Positions 43,049-53,368 are shown, numbered from the stretch's first letter. The stretch is 64,000 nucleotides of DNA from CAIYUC01 sp963682005 (GCA_963682005.1 OY820914.1:930001-994000), one strand, 5' to 3'. Notes: generated by a model not told the origin, from the sequence alone. Made by a program: numbers and translations.

Positions 43049-45184
43049 CTATTCTTCTTCCTTTTCCTGTTCTTCGTATGCTTTGAGAAGCTTATCCTGA
43101 ACGTCACCCGGAACCTGGGTATATTCAGCGAATTTCATCCCGTATGTAGCGCGGCCACTGGTGAGAGAGCTCAGGGCAGTAGAATAACGGTTCATTTCAG
43201 CCAGCGGCACTTTTGCAAGGATCTTCTGGTAATTGCCATCGCTGTCCATACCCATGATAACGGCACGGCGGCCCTGGAGGTCGGTCATGACATCCCCCAT
43301 TTTATCTTCCGGGACGATGATCTCGACATCATAGATCGGCTCAAGGATCTTTGGCCCTGCATTTTTAAATGCTTCCTTAAAGGCGTGCCTTCCGGCAAGC
43401 TTGAATGAAATTTCGTTGGAATCCACCGGGTGCATCTTGCCGTCATAGATACTCACAACGATATCGCGTGCATAGGAGCCTGTCAAAGGCCCTTCTTCCA
43501 TCTTCTCCATGATCCCTTTCAGGATAGCGGGAATAAAGCGGGTGTCGATGGCACCGCCGACGATACAGTTGTGCAGGAGCAATTTTCCGCCCCAGTCGAG
43601 GTCAATGACATCCCTGCCACGGATCGGGAATTCACTCTGATCCTTCATCCCTTCCCTGAACGGCTCGATCATCATGTGAACTTCACCGAACTGTCCGGCA
43701 CCGCCAGACTGTTTCTTGTGCCGGTACATCGATTTTGCAGGCTTGGTGATGGTTTCGCGATACGGGATCTTCGGGGCAATATATTCAATGCCTATTTTCT
43801 CGAGGTTTTCGATCGTCCATTTTGCAATGTTCAGATGGAGTTCTCCCTGTCCATGGAGAAGGATCTGTTTCAGTTCCTTTGAATATTCCAGGATAATGGT
43901 CGGGTCCATTTTGCTGATTTCACTAAGGATCCCGCCAAGCTTCTCGTCATCACCCTGATTTTTCGCTTTTATTGCGACCCTGAATTTCGGTTCCGGGTAA
44001 ACGATCGGTTCGATCACATCATCCGCATTCTTGGGAGAATTCAGCGTATTGTTGGTAAATGTAGCCTTCAGTTTGATCGTAGCGCCGATATCACCGGCAA
44101 CGATCTTTTCAACTTTTTCCCTGTTCTTGCCATTCATCACAAATAACTGTGACAGCCGCTCCTTGGAACCCCTGTTCGGGTTGATCATATCCATGGCTTC
44201 GGTGATTTCCCCTGAATAGACCTTGAAGAAAGAAACTTCTCCCAGGTGCTGTTCGATCGAAGTCTTAAAGATAAACGCTGAAGCCGGGTCTGAAGGTTTG
44301 AAATTCAGTTCTTTCCCTTCCTTGGTTTTTACACCCGGAAGGTCATTCGGAGCCGGTGCGCTGGCAGCGATAAATTCAAGAAGGCGGCCAACGCCGATAT
44401 TCTGTTTGGAACAAACGCACATCACTGGGAAAATGGCCCTGCTGATCAATCCGGTCTTCAGGACTTTGGCAATCTGTTCTTCCGTGAGTGTTCCTTTTTC
44501 AAAGAAAACCTCCATCAGGGTTTCATCTTTTGAAGCGAGTTCCTCGATCAGGGCACCCTGCATTTCTTCCGCCCTGGCTTTTTCACTGTCGGGAATATCC
44601 AGTATTTCCGGTTTTCCTCCGCCTTGCGGATATTTATACATCTTCATCTTCAGAAGATCGATGATCGAATTGAAACCGATACCCGGGTTGACGGGGTATT
44701 GAAGCAGGGTTACATTATTCCCGAACTGCTGTTTCATCTGGCGGAAGGCTTCATCAAAGTTGGCATGCTCAAGATCGAGCGAATTGACAACAAACACAAC
44801 CGGGGTATGGTTTTTATTGGTGTGCCTCCAGGTGATCTCAGTGCCTACCTCCACGCCATTCTGGGCATTTATAACCATCAGTGCCGTATCGGCTACTTTC
44901 AGCGAAGAAACAACCTCGCCGATGAAATCATCAAACCCCGGGGTATCGATGATGTTGATCTTTTTACCGTCATAGATTGAATAAAGCACGGAAGAGACAA
45001 CCGAATTCTGGCGCTCCAGCTCGATCGGGCGGTAATCGGAAACCGTGTTTTTATCTTCCACTGTTCCACGACGGGAAATACCCCCCCCTTCAAAGAGCAT
45101 GGATTCACCTAGTGTTGTTTTCCCGGATTTCGCACCTCCAATGAGCACAATATTCCTGATCTCGTTTGTCTGAAAAACCTTCAT
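43049..45184 (-). CDS. Elongation factor G-like GTPase (EF-G2 type)
   Basis: 711 residues with the EF-G domain order. P-loop GGAKSGKTTL, switch II DTPGFDDF, and a G4 motif that reads NSLD instead of NKxD. Domain IV contains GGAGQFGEVHMMIEP and GRRAVIMGMDSDG is in domain V. The altered G4 and overall divergence are typical of the second, accessory EF-G-like family, whose exact job in translation (for example recycling or stress) is not settled. It has its own promoter; the MFS gene follows. Confidence 0.9.
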   Translation of the reverse strand: MKVFQTNEIRNIVLIGGAKSGKTTLGESMLFEGGGISRRGTVEDKNTVSDYRPIELERQNSVVSSVLYSIYDGKKINIIDTPGFDDFIGEVVSSLKVADTALMVINAQNGVEVGTEITWRHTNKNHTPVVFVVNSLDLEHANFDEAFRQMKQQFGNNVTLLQYPVNPGIGFNSIIDLLKMKMYKYPQGGGKPEILDIPDSEKARAEEMQGALIEELASKDETLMEVFFEKGTLTEEQIAKVLKTGLISRAIFPVMCVCSKQNIGVGRLLEFIAASAPAPNDLPGVKTKEGKELNFKPSDPASAFIFKTSIEQHLGEVSFFKVYSGEITEAMDMINPNRGSKERLSQLFVMNGKNREKVEKIVAGDIGATIKLKATFTNNTLNSPKNADDVIEPIVYPEPKFRVAIKAKNQGDDEKLGGILSEISKMDPTIILEYSKELKQILLHGQGELHLNIAKWTIENLEKIGIEYIAPKIPYRETITKPAKSMYRHKKQSGGAGQFGEVHMMIEPFREGMKDQSEFPIRGRDVIDLDWGGKLLLHNCIVGGAIDTRFIPAILKGIMEKMEEGPLTGSYARDIVVSIYDGKMHPVDSNEISFKLAGRHAFKEAFKNAGPKILEPIYDVEIIVPEDKMGDVMTDLQGRRAVIMGMDSDGNYQKILAKVPLAEMNRYSTALSSLTSGRATYGMKFAEYTQVPGDVQDKLLKAYEEQEKEEE

Positions 45185-45236
45185 GATTTAATCTTTATCT
45201 AAATGATTGAAAAATAATAATTTCTAAAATGGGAGG

Positions 45237-45267
45237 CAAAGTTATAAAAATGCCTTTTAATACCAAA
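45237..45267 (-). promoter_or_regulatory. Promoter of the EF-G-like gene
   Basis: Minus strand: TTTG (45264-45267), a 19-bp spacer, TAACTTTG (45237-45244). This is the best match in the window to the Bacteroidota consensus with both boxes. Confidence 0.7.
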
Positions 45268-45311
45268 GGGTTGGAAGAATTTAATTATTATGGCGGTCAG
45301 ATGTCATGCCG

Positions 45312-46355
45312 TTAATTGGCTTTGAGGAGATTGTCTATTTTATCCCATTGGGTTTCGGTCATTTTGGATCCGATCACTTCGATCACATTTCCTGCCAGGA
45401 TCGCCCCGATCTCTCCACAGCGTTGCAGCGGCATTCCAAGGGAATGTCCGTATAAAAAGCCGGCGGCATACAGATCACCGGCACCTGTTGTATCAATGGG
45501 ATTAACAGGAATAACGCCGATCTCGACCACTTCCCCGCCGGACTTCACCAGGGATCCCTTGCTACCGGTCTTTACTATTGCGATCTTGCATGTACCGGCC
45601 AGGATATTCAATGCTTCAACCGGCTCTTTCCCGGTAATGGCTTTTGCTTCTTCTTCATTGGCAAAAACAATATCAACATATTCCGAAATGATGTGCTGAA
45701 GAAATTCACGGTTTGCTTCCACCACGTTATAACTTGCAAGGTCGATGGAAATAATCAGGTTCTCTGCCCGGGCCAGATGAACAGCTTTCTCAACCAAGGC
45801 ATGATTCTGAACCAGGTACCCTTCGATGTGAAAATAATCGTACCCTTTGAATAACTGATGATATGATGCTGGATGCGGGATGCCGGATGCGGGATGCTGA
45901 CTGCCGACTTCCGGCTGCTGACTGCCAACTTCAAAATGATCGGCTGACAGTTCAATAGCAGCACCCAGAAATGTGGCAAATGTCCGCTCCGAATCAGGCG
46001 TAACCAGGGCAATCGCTCTTCCCGTTTCTTCCGTGCTGTGGATCAGGTGTGGATCGACACCGGCGTTGATCATATCCCGAACGAATGATCCGCCCAGCTC
46101 ATCTTCGCCAATCACCCCGATGTAGCCTGTTTTTGCACCAAGTGTGGCCAATCCGTGGATCGTGTTTGCTGCAGATCCGCCCGCAGACAGGCTTTTCTCA
46201 AGTCCTGCCAGGACATGAAGGATCTGGCTGCTGCGGTTTTTGTCCACCAGCTGCATGCTTCCTTTCGGCAAGCCGAGTTGTTCAAGAATTTTCTCATCTT
46301 CGAGCGGGATCATAATATCCACCAGGGCGTTGCCCATTCCGAGTATTTTTTTCAT
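45312..46355 (-). CDS. Adenosine kinase (PfkB family)
   Basis: 347 residues from the ATG at 46355 (KKILGMGNALVDIM). It has the PfkB signatures SAGGSAANTIHGLATLG near the N-terminus and DTTGAGDLYAAGFLYG (anion hole and catalytic Asp) near the C-terminus. It should phosphorylate adenosine or a related nucleoside or sugar. Between SADHFE and FKGYDYFHIEG is an extra segment of about 24 residues (VGSQQPEVGSQHPASGIPHP) encoded by a dispersed repeat; it looks like a surface-loop insertion, and the frame is intact. Confidence 0.88.
   Translation of the reverse strand: MKKILGMGNALVDIMIPLEDEKILEQLGLPKGSMQLVDKNRSSQILHVLAGLEKSLSAGGSAANTIHGLATLGAKTGYIGVIGEDELGGSFVRDMINAGVDPHLIHSTEETGRAIALVTPDSERTFATFLGAAIELSADHFEVGSQQPEVGSQHPASGIPHPASYHQLFKGYDYFHIEGYLVQNHALVEKAVHLARAENLIISIDLASYNVVEANREFLQHIISEYVDIVFANEEEAKAITGKEPVEALNILAGTCKIAIVKTGSKGSLVKSGGEVVEIGVIPVNPIDTTGAGDLYAAGFLYGHSLGMPLQRCGEIGAILAGNVIEVIGSKMTETQWDKIDNLLKAN
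45862..45931. repeat. Dispersed repeat inserted in frame in adenosine kinase
   Basis: GATGCTGGATGCGGGATGCC-type units followed by GACTGCCGACTTCCGGCTGC. The 11-mer GATGCTGGATG also occurs in the intergenic repeat at 35022-35043. Confidence 0.75.
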
Positions 46356-46373
46356 AGCTGATATTTCGGGTTG

Positions 46374-46381
46374 CAAAGTTA
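46374..46381 (-). promoter_or_regulatory. -7 box for adenosine kinase
   Basis: Minus-strand TAACTTTG, 18 bp before the ATG at 46355; it overlaps the longer reading frame, which supports the shorter start. Confidence 0.5.
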
Positions 46382-46551
46382 AATAATATATCATTTCTAT
46401 CCTTGAAAAACACTACAATAGACACATAGACCATAATAGAGCGAATGTGATCTATTGCCTCTTCTATGTGGTGATATAATCTTTTTCAAATAATATTCAT
46501 GATGGCATGCCGTTTGATTATCTGGAACAATTTTAAATTAGAGCAGGCAGC

Positions 46552-47532
46552 ATGTTAACACAACACAATTTCAGGATGATCTTACTTTTGCTTATGATCA
46601 TCAGTTTGCCGGGTTGTTCCCAGGACAGGGCATCATCTCAGATCAATGCAACATCTCAAAATAAGAAGAAAATGGAATATAAGAAGTTAACACCTGAAGA
46701 AGAGCAGGTAATTGTTTACAAAGGAACGGAACGGGCGTTTTCCGGCAAGTATGAGAATTTCTCGGAGAAAGGGGTTTATGTTTGCAAGCGATGTGGCGAA
46801 CCGTTGTTCAAATCGGATACCAAGTTCGATGCCCAATGCGGGTGGCCCAGTTTCGATGATGCCATACCCGGGGCGGTAAAACAGCTGCCCGATACGGATG
46901 GAATGCGGACGGAGATCGAATGTGCCAAATGCGGGGCTCATCTTGGACATGTGTTCCAGGGCGAAGGATTCACAGCAAAGAATACCCGCTATTGCGTGAA
47001 TTCCATTTCCATGGATTTCGATCCTTTGGTAAAGGTTGAACCCGTGAAGAAAACGGATACAGCCATCTACGCCGGCGGTTGCTTCTGGGGGGTTGAATAT
47101 TACATGAAAAAATCAAAAGGCGTGATCTCTGCAGAAGTCGGATACACAGGAGGACATAAGGATCATCCGACCTACCAGGAGGTTTGCTCGGGTACGACCG
47201 GCCACCTCGAGGCGATTGAAGTAGTCTTTGATCCGAAGCAGACAACCTACGAGGAACTGACACGTCTCTTCTTTGAGATTCACGATCCGACGGAATGGAA
47301 TCACCAGGGCCCTGACTGGGGTGAACAATACCGGTCAGCAGTATTTTATCTGAACGATGAACAAAAGCGTACAGCGGAGAAACTGATCAGTCTTTTAAAA
47401 GAGAAGGGGTTCAAGGTTGTAACGGAAGTAAAAAAAGCCGGAAAATTCTGGAAAGCGGAAAATTATCACCAGGAATATTACGAAAAAAATGGCCACCAGC
47501 CATATTGTCATGGGTTTGTGAAGAGATTCTGA
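46552..47532 (+). CDS. msrBA: Lipid-anchored MsrB-MsrA methionine sulfoxide reductase fusion
   Basis: 326 residues. The lipobox SLPGCSQ (Cys22) places it outside the cytoplasm. The MsrB domain comes first (about 43-155), with zinc Cys pairs 78/81 and 124/127 and catalytic Cys148 (TRYCVNSISMDF). The MsrA domain (about 170-326) has catalytic Cys177 in GGCFWG and HLEAIEVVFDP. Together they reduce both R- and S-methionine sulfoxide in envelope proteins. The thioredoxin-like protein at 28212 could be a reductant, but nothing links them directly. Confidence 0.95.
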   Translation: MLTQHNFRMILLLLMIISLPGCSQDRASSQINATSQNKKKMEYKKLTPEEEQVIVYKGTERAFSGKYENFSEKGVYVCKRCGEPLFKSDTKFDAQCGWPSFDDAIPGAVKQLPDTDGMRTEIECAKCGAHLGHVFQGEGFTAKNTRYCVNSISMDFDPLVKVEPVKKTDTAIYAGGCFWGVEYYMKKSKGVISAEVGYTGGHKDHPTYQEVCSGTTGHLEAIEVVFDPKQTTYEELTRLFFEIHDPTEWNHQGPDWGEQYRSAVFYLNDEQKRTAEKLISLLKEKGFKVVTEVKKAGKFWKAENYHQEYYEKNGHQPYCHGFVKRF

Positions 47533-47909
47533 TAGCAGGCGGTGTAGGAGTGGTGGAAGTTCAGTAAGATGACAAAAGACTAATGACCATTATATCTTAA
47601 CGTAATTTGATTTTATCGAAACGTAAATGTACCTCATTGATCATTCGTAATCAATTGCGGAATGTCAAAATATTTTCTTCCGGATTTCCGGAATTACTTT
47701 CTAATTTCATTCCATTATATGTCTGATTGTCAATGAGGACAAATTATTTTCCGGTGTGTAAAAGACACACCGGAAAAACCGCTGACAGGATGAAATTTTT
47801 TCTAATCCTGATTTCGGCTTTCTTATTCGGGCCGGATAAATGAAATAACGGCATACCAAAAAAGGGAAAAGGCAGGACGTATTTTGAATGACAAATTCTA
47901 CTGAGAGCC
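47533..47909. other. Gap between converging msrBA and TolC genes, with one strong hairpin
   Basis: About 377 bp, AT-rich, no gene visible. The only clear structure is the hairpin at 47747-47777. Confidence 0.7.
47747..47777. terminator. Perfect 13-bp hairpin, possible bidirectional terminator
   Basis: TTTTCCGGTGTGT (47747-47759), loop AAAAG, ACACACCGGAAAA (47765-47777). The A/T ends could give U-runs at the stem base in either direction, though no separate U-tract follows. Confidence 0.55.
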
Positions 47910-49208
47910 TCACAATGCTGCGATCAATTGCTTCAGTTTGGTTTCTGCTGCTTTGAGGTTATACTGGAAGTTGATGAGGCGGGTATGGGATTCCTCGAAA
48001 CTTTCCTGCGCCTGCCTGACTTCCAGGGCGGTAGTTTGTCCCAGCCTCAGGCGATGCATAGATATTTCAAGGTTCTCTTTTACCAGGGCCGTGTTCTCTT
48101 TTTCAATCTTCAGCAGCTGCTTCTGGTATTCGAACGCGGTAAAGGCATTCTGAAGTTGCGTGTTTACATCAAGCTTTACACTTTCCAGGTTATAACGGCT
48201 GGTCTCCAGCTGAAGCTTTGCAGTATTGACCTGGCGGTTAATGTTGCCTCCTTCATAGATCGGGATGGTCAAAGTGCCTCCAATCTGCGGTCCATATGCC
48301 TGGTTCTCCCGGGTGGTACCCTTTGTGTTGTTGTTCAGAAGGTAATTATAGCCTGCATTTAAATTCAGTACAGGATACCGTAGTGACTGGAATTCCCGAA
48401 GGCTATTTTGTGAGATCACGATATCTTTTTCTGCAGCAAGGACGCTGGTATTGTTCGGGAAGAGCTTTTTCAGCAGATCATCCCGGTCGGGGGAATAATT
48501 GTTGATGATCGAATCCGACACCTCGAACGGAGTTTCAGGATCACGGCTCAGCAACTGGTTCAGGACCCGTTTTACCCCGATGATGAGGGCTTCCTGGATG
48601 ACAGCATTTTCAAGGTTGACATTCAGGTCGATCTGGGCCTGGAGCAGGTCTGTTTTCGGGGCTAGACCAGCATTGAAGCTGGCCTGGAGGATCTTTACCC
48701 TTTCCTTCCCGTAATTGATCACCTCGTTATCAGAAGCAAGCTGCTGCTTCTGCTTTACAACATTGAAATAGGAAAGGGTCACATCATAGGCGGTCTGCAT
48801 CACTTTATCCTTGTATAAGATCTCGCCCCGGGCTTCGATCTCATTCAATTTCTTTTTCGTGGCAAACATCCTCCCTCCATCAAAAAGCGTCCACCCAAGG
48901 TCGATGCCTGCATTGAAGGTGTTCGAGGCGGTATTGGAATATTTTACAGAACTGCCGTCGGAAAGATCCTGACTGACATTATTCAGGGAATAATTATCAG
49001 AACCGTTTATCCCTATGCCCGGAAGCATTCCTGCATTCCCTGCCGTATTATTCAACTTGTCGATATCGGCGGACGTCCGAGATACCAGGATGTCGTAATT
49101 ATTCTTTAATGCAATGCTGACGGCTTCTTCAGGAGTCAGCATGGCTTGTCCCCGGAGAAGAGGATGAATGACCGAAAGGAGAATAAACAAAACCAGGATT
49201 TTCTTCAT
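47910..49208 (-). CDS. TolC-family outer-membrane efflux protein
   Basis: 432 residues from the ATG at 49208. The signal peptide (ILVLFILLSVIHPLLRGQ) is followed by LTPEEAVSIALKNNYDILVS, the usual opening of OEP/TolC proteins, and two long helical hairpin repeats (for example AQIDLNVNLENAVIQEALII, LRLGQTTALEVRQAQESFEE). It forms the outer-membrane channel of the pump whose inner-membrane and adaptor parts are encoded just upstream (gap 7 bp). Confidence 0.93.
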   Translation of the reverse strand: MKKILVLFILLSVIHPLLRGQAMLTPEEAVSIALKNNYDILVSRTSADIDKLNNTAGNAGMLPGIGINGSDNYSLNNVSQDLSDGSSVKYSNTASNTFNAGIDLGWTLFDGGRMFATKKKLNEIEARGEILYKDKVMQTAYDVTLSYFNVVKQKQQLASDNEVINYGKERVKILQASFNAGLAPKTDLLQAQIDLNVNLENAVIQEALIIGVKRVLNQLLSRDPETPFEVSDSIINNYSPDRDDLLKKLFPNNTSVLAAEKDIVISQNSLREFQSLRYPVLNLNAGYNYLLNNNTKGTTRENQAYGPQIGGTLTIPIYEGGNINRQVNTAKLQLETSRYNLESVKLDVNTQLQNAFTAFEYQKQLLKIEKENTALVKENLEISMHRLRLGQTTALEVRQAQESFEESHTRLINFQYNLKAAETKLKQLIAAL

Positions 49209-49215
49209 CTTGACC

Positions 49216-52200
49216 TTATGGTTTTTCGAGGGATGTATCAATAATATCCTCCCTGACTTTTTTTGATGACATCAGGATATACATGGAAGGGATGACAAAA
49301 AGGGTAAGAATGAGGGCGAAGAATAATCCTCCGACAATGACAATACCAAGCGGTACGCGGCTGCTGGCACCTGCACCAAGGGCCAATGCGATCGGCATGG
49401 CGCCGAAGATGGTGGCGAGCGATGTCATAAGGATTGGACGCAAACGGGCTGCTGCTGCTTCAAATGCCGCTTCCGACCTGTTCATCCCCAATTTCCTTTT
49501 CTGGTTGGAAAATTCAACGATCAGGATCCCGTTCTTTGTTACGATACCGATCAGCATGATCATACCGATCTCGGAGAAAATATTCAGCGTTTGTCCGAAG
49601 ATCCAGAGTGAAAGCATGGCACCGGCAATGGCCAGCGGGACCGTCAGCATGATGATGAATGGATCGCGGAAACTCTCAAACTGCGCGGCAAGGATCAGGT
49701 AGATCAGAAGCAATGCCAGGATCAGTGCGAATGAGGTATTTGAACTGCTCTCTGCAAAGTCGCGCGACGGGCCGAGCAGGGCGGTCTGAAATGAATCGTC
49801 GAGCACTCTGGCGGCTATTTTCCGCATTTCCACGATGCCTTCCCCCAGGGTTCTTCCGGGTGCCAGGGATGCTGAAACCGTAGCTGATTTGAACCGGTTG
49901 AAGTGATACAATGTAGGGGGACTGCTGCTCTCTTCCATTTTTACCAGGTTGTCGAGCTGGATCAGGTTGTTATTCCTCCCGCGCACATACAAGGATGAGA
50001 TGTCGGCCGGCTCGCTCCGTGATTTCCGTTCGACCTGCCCGATCACATAATACTGTTTCCCGTTGCGCAGGAAATAATCGTACCTCCTGCCGCTCAGTGC
50101 AAGCTGAAGTGTATTCGAAACATCCAGTACATTGACCCCGAGGTTTGTGGCCTTCAGCCTGTCAACGGTAAGGTTCAGATCGGGTTTGTTGAATTTCAGG
50201 TTGACATCAACGTTTGCAAAGACACTGTCTTTTCTGGCCTCCTCAAGGAACTTCGGAAGAAATTTCTGCAGTTTGGAAAAGTCGAGATTCTGCAGGACGA
50301 ATTGTACAGGAAGCTGGGATCCTGCCGAAAGCGATGTGGAGATCGTCTGTTCCTGGTTCGGGATGATCCGTGCTTCAGGAAATCGTTTGTATATCCTTGT
50401 CAGCCTTTCATAGATCTGCTGCTGGGTGGCTTTGCGCTCTTTGGGCTCTGTCAGGAAGGTATTGATCCCGCCGACATTCGTACTGGTGGATGAAAAGCCG
50501 GCAACCCTGCCGAATATCAGGCGGGCTTCCGGAATGCTGTCCATTTCCATTTCAACGATCCGGTTGATCAGGTTTGCCGTATAATCAAAGTCGGTTCCTT
50601 CCGGCGCGGTGAGGGTTGCACGCACAATACTGTGATCCTCCAGTGGTGCAAGTTCCGATTTTAACACATTCCCGAAAAGGACAATCAATCCGATACAAAT
50701 ACCGAGGATCAGGAACGAAGCCCAGTTATTATCAAGGAACCGGCGGAGGATTTTCCTGTACCCCTTGTCCAGGCCGACAAAGAACGGTTCTGTTTTCGTG
50801 TAGAACCAATTATGCTTCGAGATGCTTCCTCCCATTTTAATATTCAGGACCGGCGTGAGCGTAAGCGAAACGAAGGCAGAGATCAGCACGGCACCGGCGA
50901 CCACCACACCAAATTCCCGGAACAACCTTCCTGTAAATCCCTGGAGGAAGATCACCGGGATAAAAACGATGGCCAGTGTAAGCGAAGTGGAAATGACGGC
51001 AAAAAAGATCTCTCGTGTGCCTGAAAATGCAGCCTTCCACCGGTCCATCCCCTGCTCGATCTTCTTAAAGATATTCTCCGTGACCACGATCCCGTCGTCG
51101 ACGACCAGACCGGTTGCAAGAACAATCGCCAGTAAAGTGAGGACATTCACCGAGAATCCAGCAATATACATGATGAAGAATGACCCGATCAGTGAAACGG
51201 GAATATCGATCAGGGGGCGGAGGGCGATGACCCAGTTCCGGAAGAACAGGAATACGATCAGCACGACGAGTGAGATTGCGATGGCCAGTGTTTCCGCCAC
51301 ATCCGTGACCGATTGCCGGACAAACCGCGTTTTATCGAACCCGACGTTAACGCTTAATCCGGGAGGAAGAGCTTTTTCAATTTGATCGAACCGCTTGTAG
51401 AACTCATTGGCGATCTCGATATCATTAGCGCCCGGTAATGGGATCAATGCAAGGGAGATCCCTTCAACACCATTGAGTTTGACGCCGGTCTCTTCATTTT
51501 CAGGTCCCAGAACGGCTTCGCCGATATCACTGAGGCGGATCATCTGATCGTTGGCCTGCCGGATGATGATGTTGTTGAAATCTTCTTCTGTGACAAGGCG
51601 GCCATAAGTTTTCACGATAAGTTCCGTTGATCGTCCCCTGACCTTTCCGCTCGGAAGGTCGACATTCTCCTTCTGTAAGGCGACAGAGATATCTTCCGGG
51701 GTAATGTTGTAGGCCGCCATCTTTTCCGGGTTCAGCCAGAGACGCATGGCCGGCCTTTTTTGTCCATACAGCCCGACAGAACTGACACCCGGAATGGTCT
51801 GAAGCTTTTCCTGGAGCACATTTTCGGCATAATCGCTCAGTTCCATGGCATTCATGGTTGTGCTCTGAATGGCAAGCGTAATGATCGGGTCGCTGTTGGC
51901 ATCAGCCTTTGTGACTACCGGAGGTGCATCGATATCCTGGGGAAGGGTCCGTGCTGCCTGGGAAGTTTTGTCCCTTACGTCATTCGCGGCTTTTTCAAGA
52001 TCTGCTCCGACATTGAACTCAACGATGATGGTGCTGCTGCCAATGGAAGACGAAGAGGAGATTGATTTTATTCCTTCGATCCCGTTAATGGCCTTCTCAA
52101 GCGGTTCGGTGATCTGAGATTCAATGATGTCAGGGTTAGCGCCGGTATAAGTTGTCTGGACATTGATCGTTGGCGGATCGATGGCGGGATAAAGACGTAT

Positions 52201-52302
52201 CCCGAGAAAGGTAAAGCCAACCACCCCGAAGAGGATGATGATCAGGCTCATGACAATGGAAGCAACCGGCCTTTTTATTGCTATGTCGGATAAGGATGCC
52301 AT
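49216..52302 (-). CDS. RND (HAE1/AcrB-type) efflux transporter
   Basis: 1028 residues with twelve predicted helices and two large periplasmic loops. It starts SLSDIAIKRPVASIVMSLII, and helix 4 has the proton-relay Asp pair in ATGLVVDDGIVVTENI. GVSSVGLYGQKRPAMRLWL and the end ALILTLFVIPSMYILM fit the HAE1 family. It pumps toxic compounds or metabolites using the proton gradient. Adaptor 4 bp upstream, TolC 7 bp downstream, so it is one operon. Confidence 0.95.
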   Translation of the reverse strand: MASLSDIAIKRPVASIVMSLIIILFGVVGFTFLGIRLYPAIDPPTINVQTTYTGANPDIIESQITEPLEKAINGIEGIKSISSSSSIGSSTIIVEFNVGADLEKAANDVRDKTSQAARTLPQDIDAPPVVTKADANSDPIITLAIQSTTMNAMELSDYAENVLQEKLQTIPGVSSVGLYGQKRPAMRLWLNPEKMAAYNITPEDISVALQKENVDLPSGKVRGRSTELIVKTYGRLVTEEDFNNIIIRQANDQMIRLSDIGEAVLGPENEETGVKLNGVEGISLALIPLPGANDIEIANEFYKRFDQIEKALPPGLSVNVGFDKTRFVRQSVTDVAETLAIAISLVVLIVFLFFRNWVIALRPLIDIPVSLIGSFFIMYIAGFSVNVLTLLAIVLATGLVVDDGIVVTENIFKKIEQGMDRWKAAFSGTREIFFAVISTSLTLAIVFIPVIFLQGFTGRLFREFGVVVAGAVLISAFVSLTLTPVLNIKMGGSISKHNWFYTKTEPFFVGLDKGYRKILRRFLDNNWASFLILGICIGLIVLFGNVLKSELAPLEDHSIVRATLTAPEGTDFDYTANLINRIVEMEMDSIPEARLIFGRVAGFSSTSTNVGGINTFLTEPKERKATQQQIYERLTRIYKRFPEARIIPNQEQTISTSLSAGSQLPVQFVLQNLDFSKLQKFLPKFLEEARKDSVFANVDVNLKFNKPDLNLTVDRLKATNLGVNVLDVSNTLQLALSGRRYDYFLRNGKQYYVIGQVERKSRSEPADISSLYVRGRNNNLIQLDNLVKMEESSSPPTLYHFNRFKSATVSASLAPGRTLGEGIVEMRKIAARVLDDSFQTALLGPSRDFAESSSNTSFALILALLLIYLILAAQFESFRDPFIIMLTVPLAIAGAMLSLWIFGQTLNIFSEIGMIMLIGIVTKNGILIVEFSNQKRKLGMNRSEAAFEAAAARLRPILMTSLATIFGAMPIALALGAGASSRVPLGIVIVGGLFFALILTLFVIPSMYILMSSKKVREDIIDTSLEKP

Positions 52303-52306
52303 GGGG

Positions 52307-53356
52307 TTACCTGTTCAGTTTTGACAGTTTGACCGGCTGATCCGGTTTCAGAAACAGGATCCCGGTGGTCACCACGGTATCGCCGGCGGCCACTCCTTCA
52401 AGGATTTCGATCAGGGCTGACTGGCGTACACCTGTCTTTACAGTTGTGAACGCTGCTTTCCCGTTCCTGACCAGGATCACTTTTTTATTCCGTTCCTGCG
52501 GGATGATCGATTGTGTGGGTACCATCAGCGCATCCTTGTTTTCGGCGAGTGCAAGTTCAACAGTGGCATAGGCACCGGGTTTAAGCGAGCCGGTTTTTCC
52601 ATCCACCACCGCCCTGACCTTCAGGTTGCGGGTATCGGCTTCAATACTCTCTTCCGTAGCCATAACCCTGCCTTCATATTTTGTATCATCTCCCTGGACC
52701 GTGAACTGAACTTTCTTACCCTCCTTCACTTCCCTGCTGTATTTCTCCGGAACACTGAAATCAAGCTTCATCCGGTCAATCTCACGGATCGTTGTAAGCG
52801 GGGTGGTTGATGTGATCTGGGCCCCGACGCTAACATTCCGAAGGCCGATGATACCGTCGAACGGGGCGATCACCTCGGTTTTCCGGATCTGTACCTGGAG
52901 AATTTCAATATCGTCTTTGATGGAGTTTACCTGGAGTTCTGTCTGATCATATTCAAGTTCGCTGATGCCGCTGACTTTCAGCAATTCATTTTGCCTTTTC
53001 AATGTTTGTTCTGCAATTTCAAGCTGGGTATTCAGCTTTTTCAGGTTGGCTTTCAGGTCCTCATCAAACAATTTCACGAGCAGGGTTCCTTTTTTTACAA
53101 AGGTGCCTTCCGGCAGGTTCACCGAAACAACTCGTCCCGGCACATCCGGCATTAATACAGTTTCTTCGAATGGTTTCAAGGTACCGGAAATCATGATGGT
53201 TTGGTCGAGAACTGTAGGTTTCACCACATATCCCTCGACAACAATAGATTTTTTTCCTGCCTTATTGTCCTTGCTTTTATCCTGGTTTCCTGAGCTGCAG
53301 GAAAAGAGGGCAAATGCCAGTAGAAACCCTAATAATATTCCTGTCAATCTGTTCAT
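52307..53356 (-). CDS. RND adaptor (membrane fusion) lipoprotein
   Basis: 349 residues with a lipobox (FALFSCSSG). Barrel-sandwich and hairpin segments: GTLKPFEETVLMPDVPGRVV, the coiled coil around LNTQLEIAEQTLKRQNELLK, and VIAPFDGIIGLRNVSVGAQI. It bridges the RND pump and the TolC channel. The ADP-ribosylglycohydrolase gene ends 12 bp upstream. Confidence 0.93.
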   Translation of the reverse strand: MNRLTGILLGFLLAFALFSCSSGNQDKSKDNKAGKKSIVVEGYVVKPTVLDQTIMISGTLKPFEETVLMPDVPGRVVSVNLPEGTFVKKGTLLVKLFDEDLKANLKKLNTQLEIAEQTLKRQNELLKVSGISELEYDQTELQVNSIKDDIEILQVQIRKTEVIAPFDGIIGLRNVSVGAQITSTTPLTTIREIDRMKLDFSVPEKYSREVKEGKKVQFTVQGDDTKYEGRVMATEESIEADTRNLKVRAVVDGKTGSLKPGAYATVELALAENKDALMVPTQSIIPQERNKKVILVRNGKAAFTTVKTGVRQSALIEILEGVAAGDTVVTTGILFLKPDQPVKLSKLNR

Positions 53357-53368
53357 TCAGATTATTTA

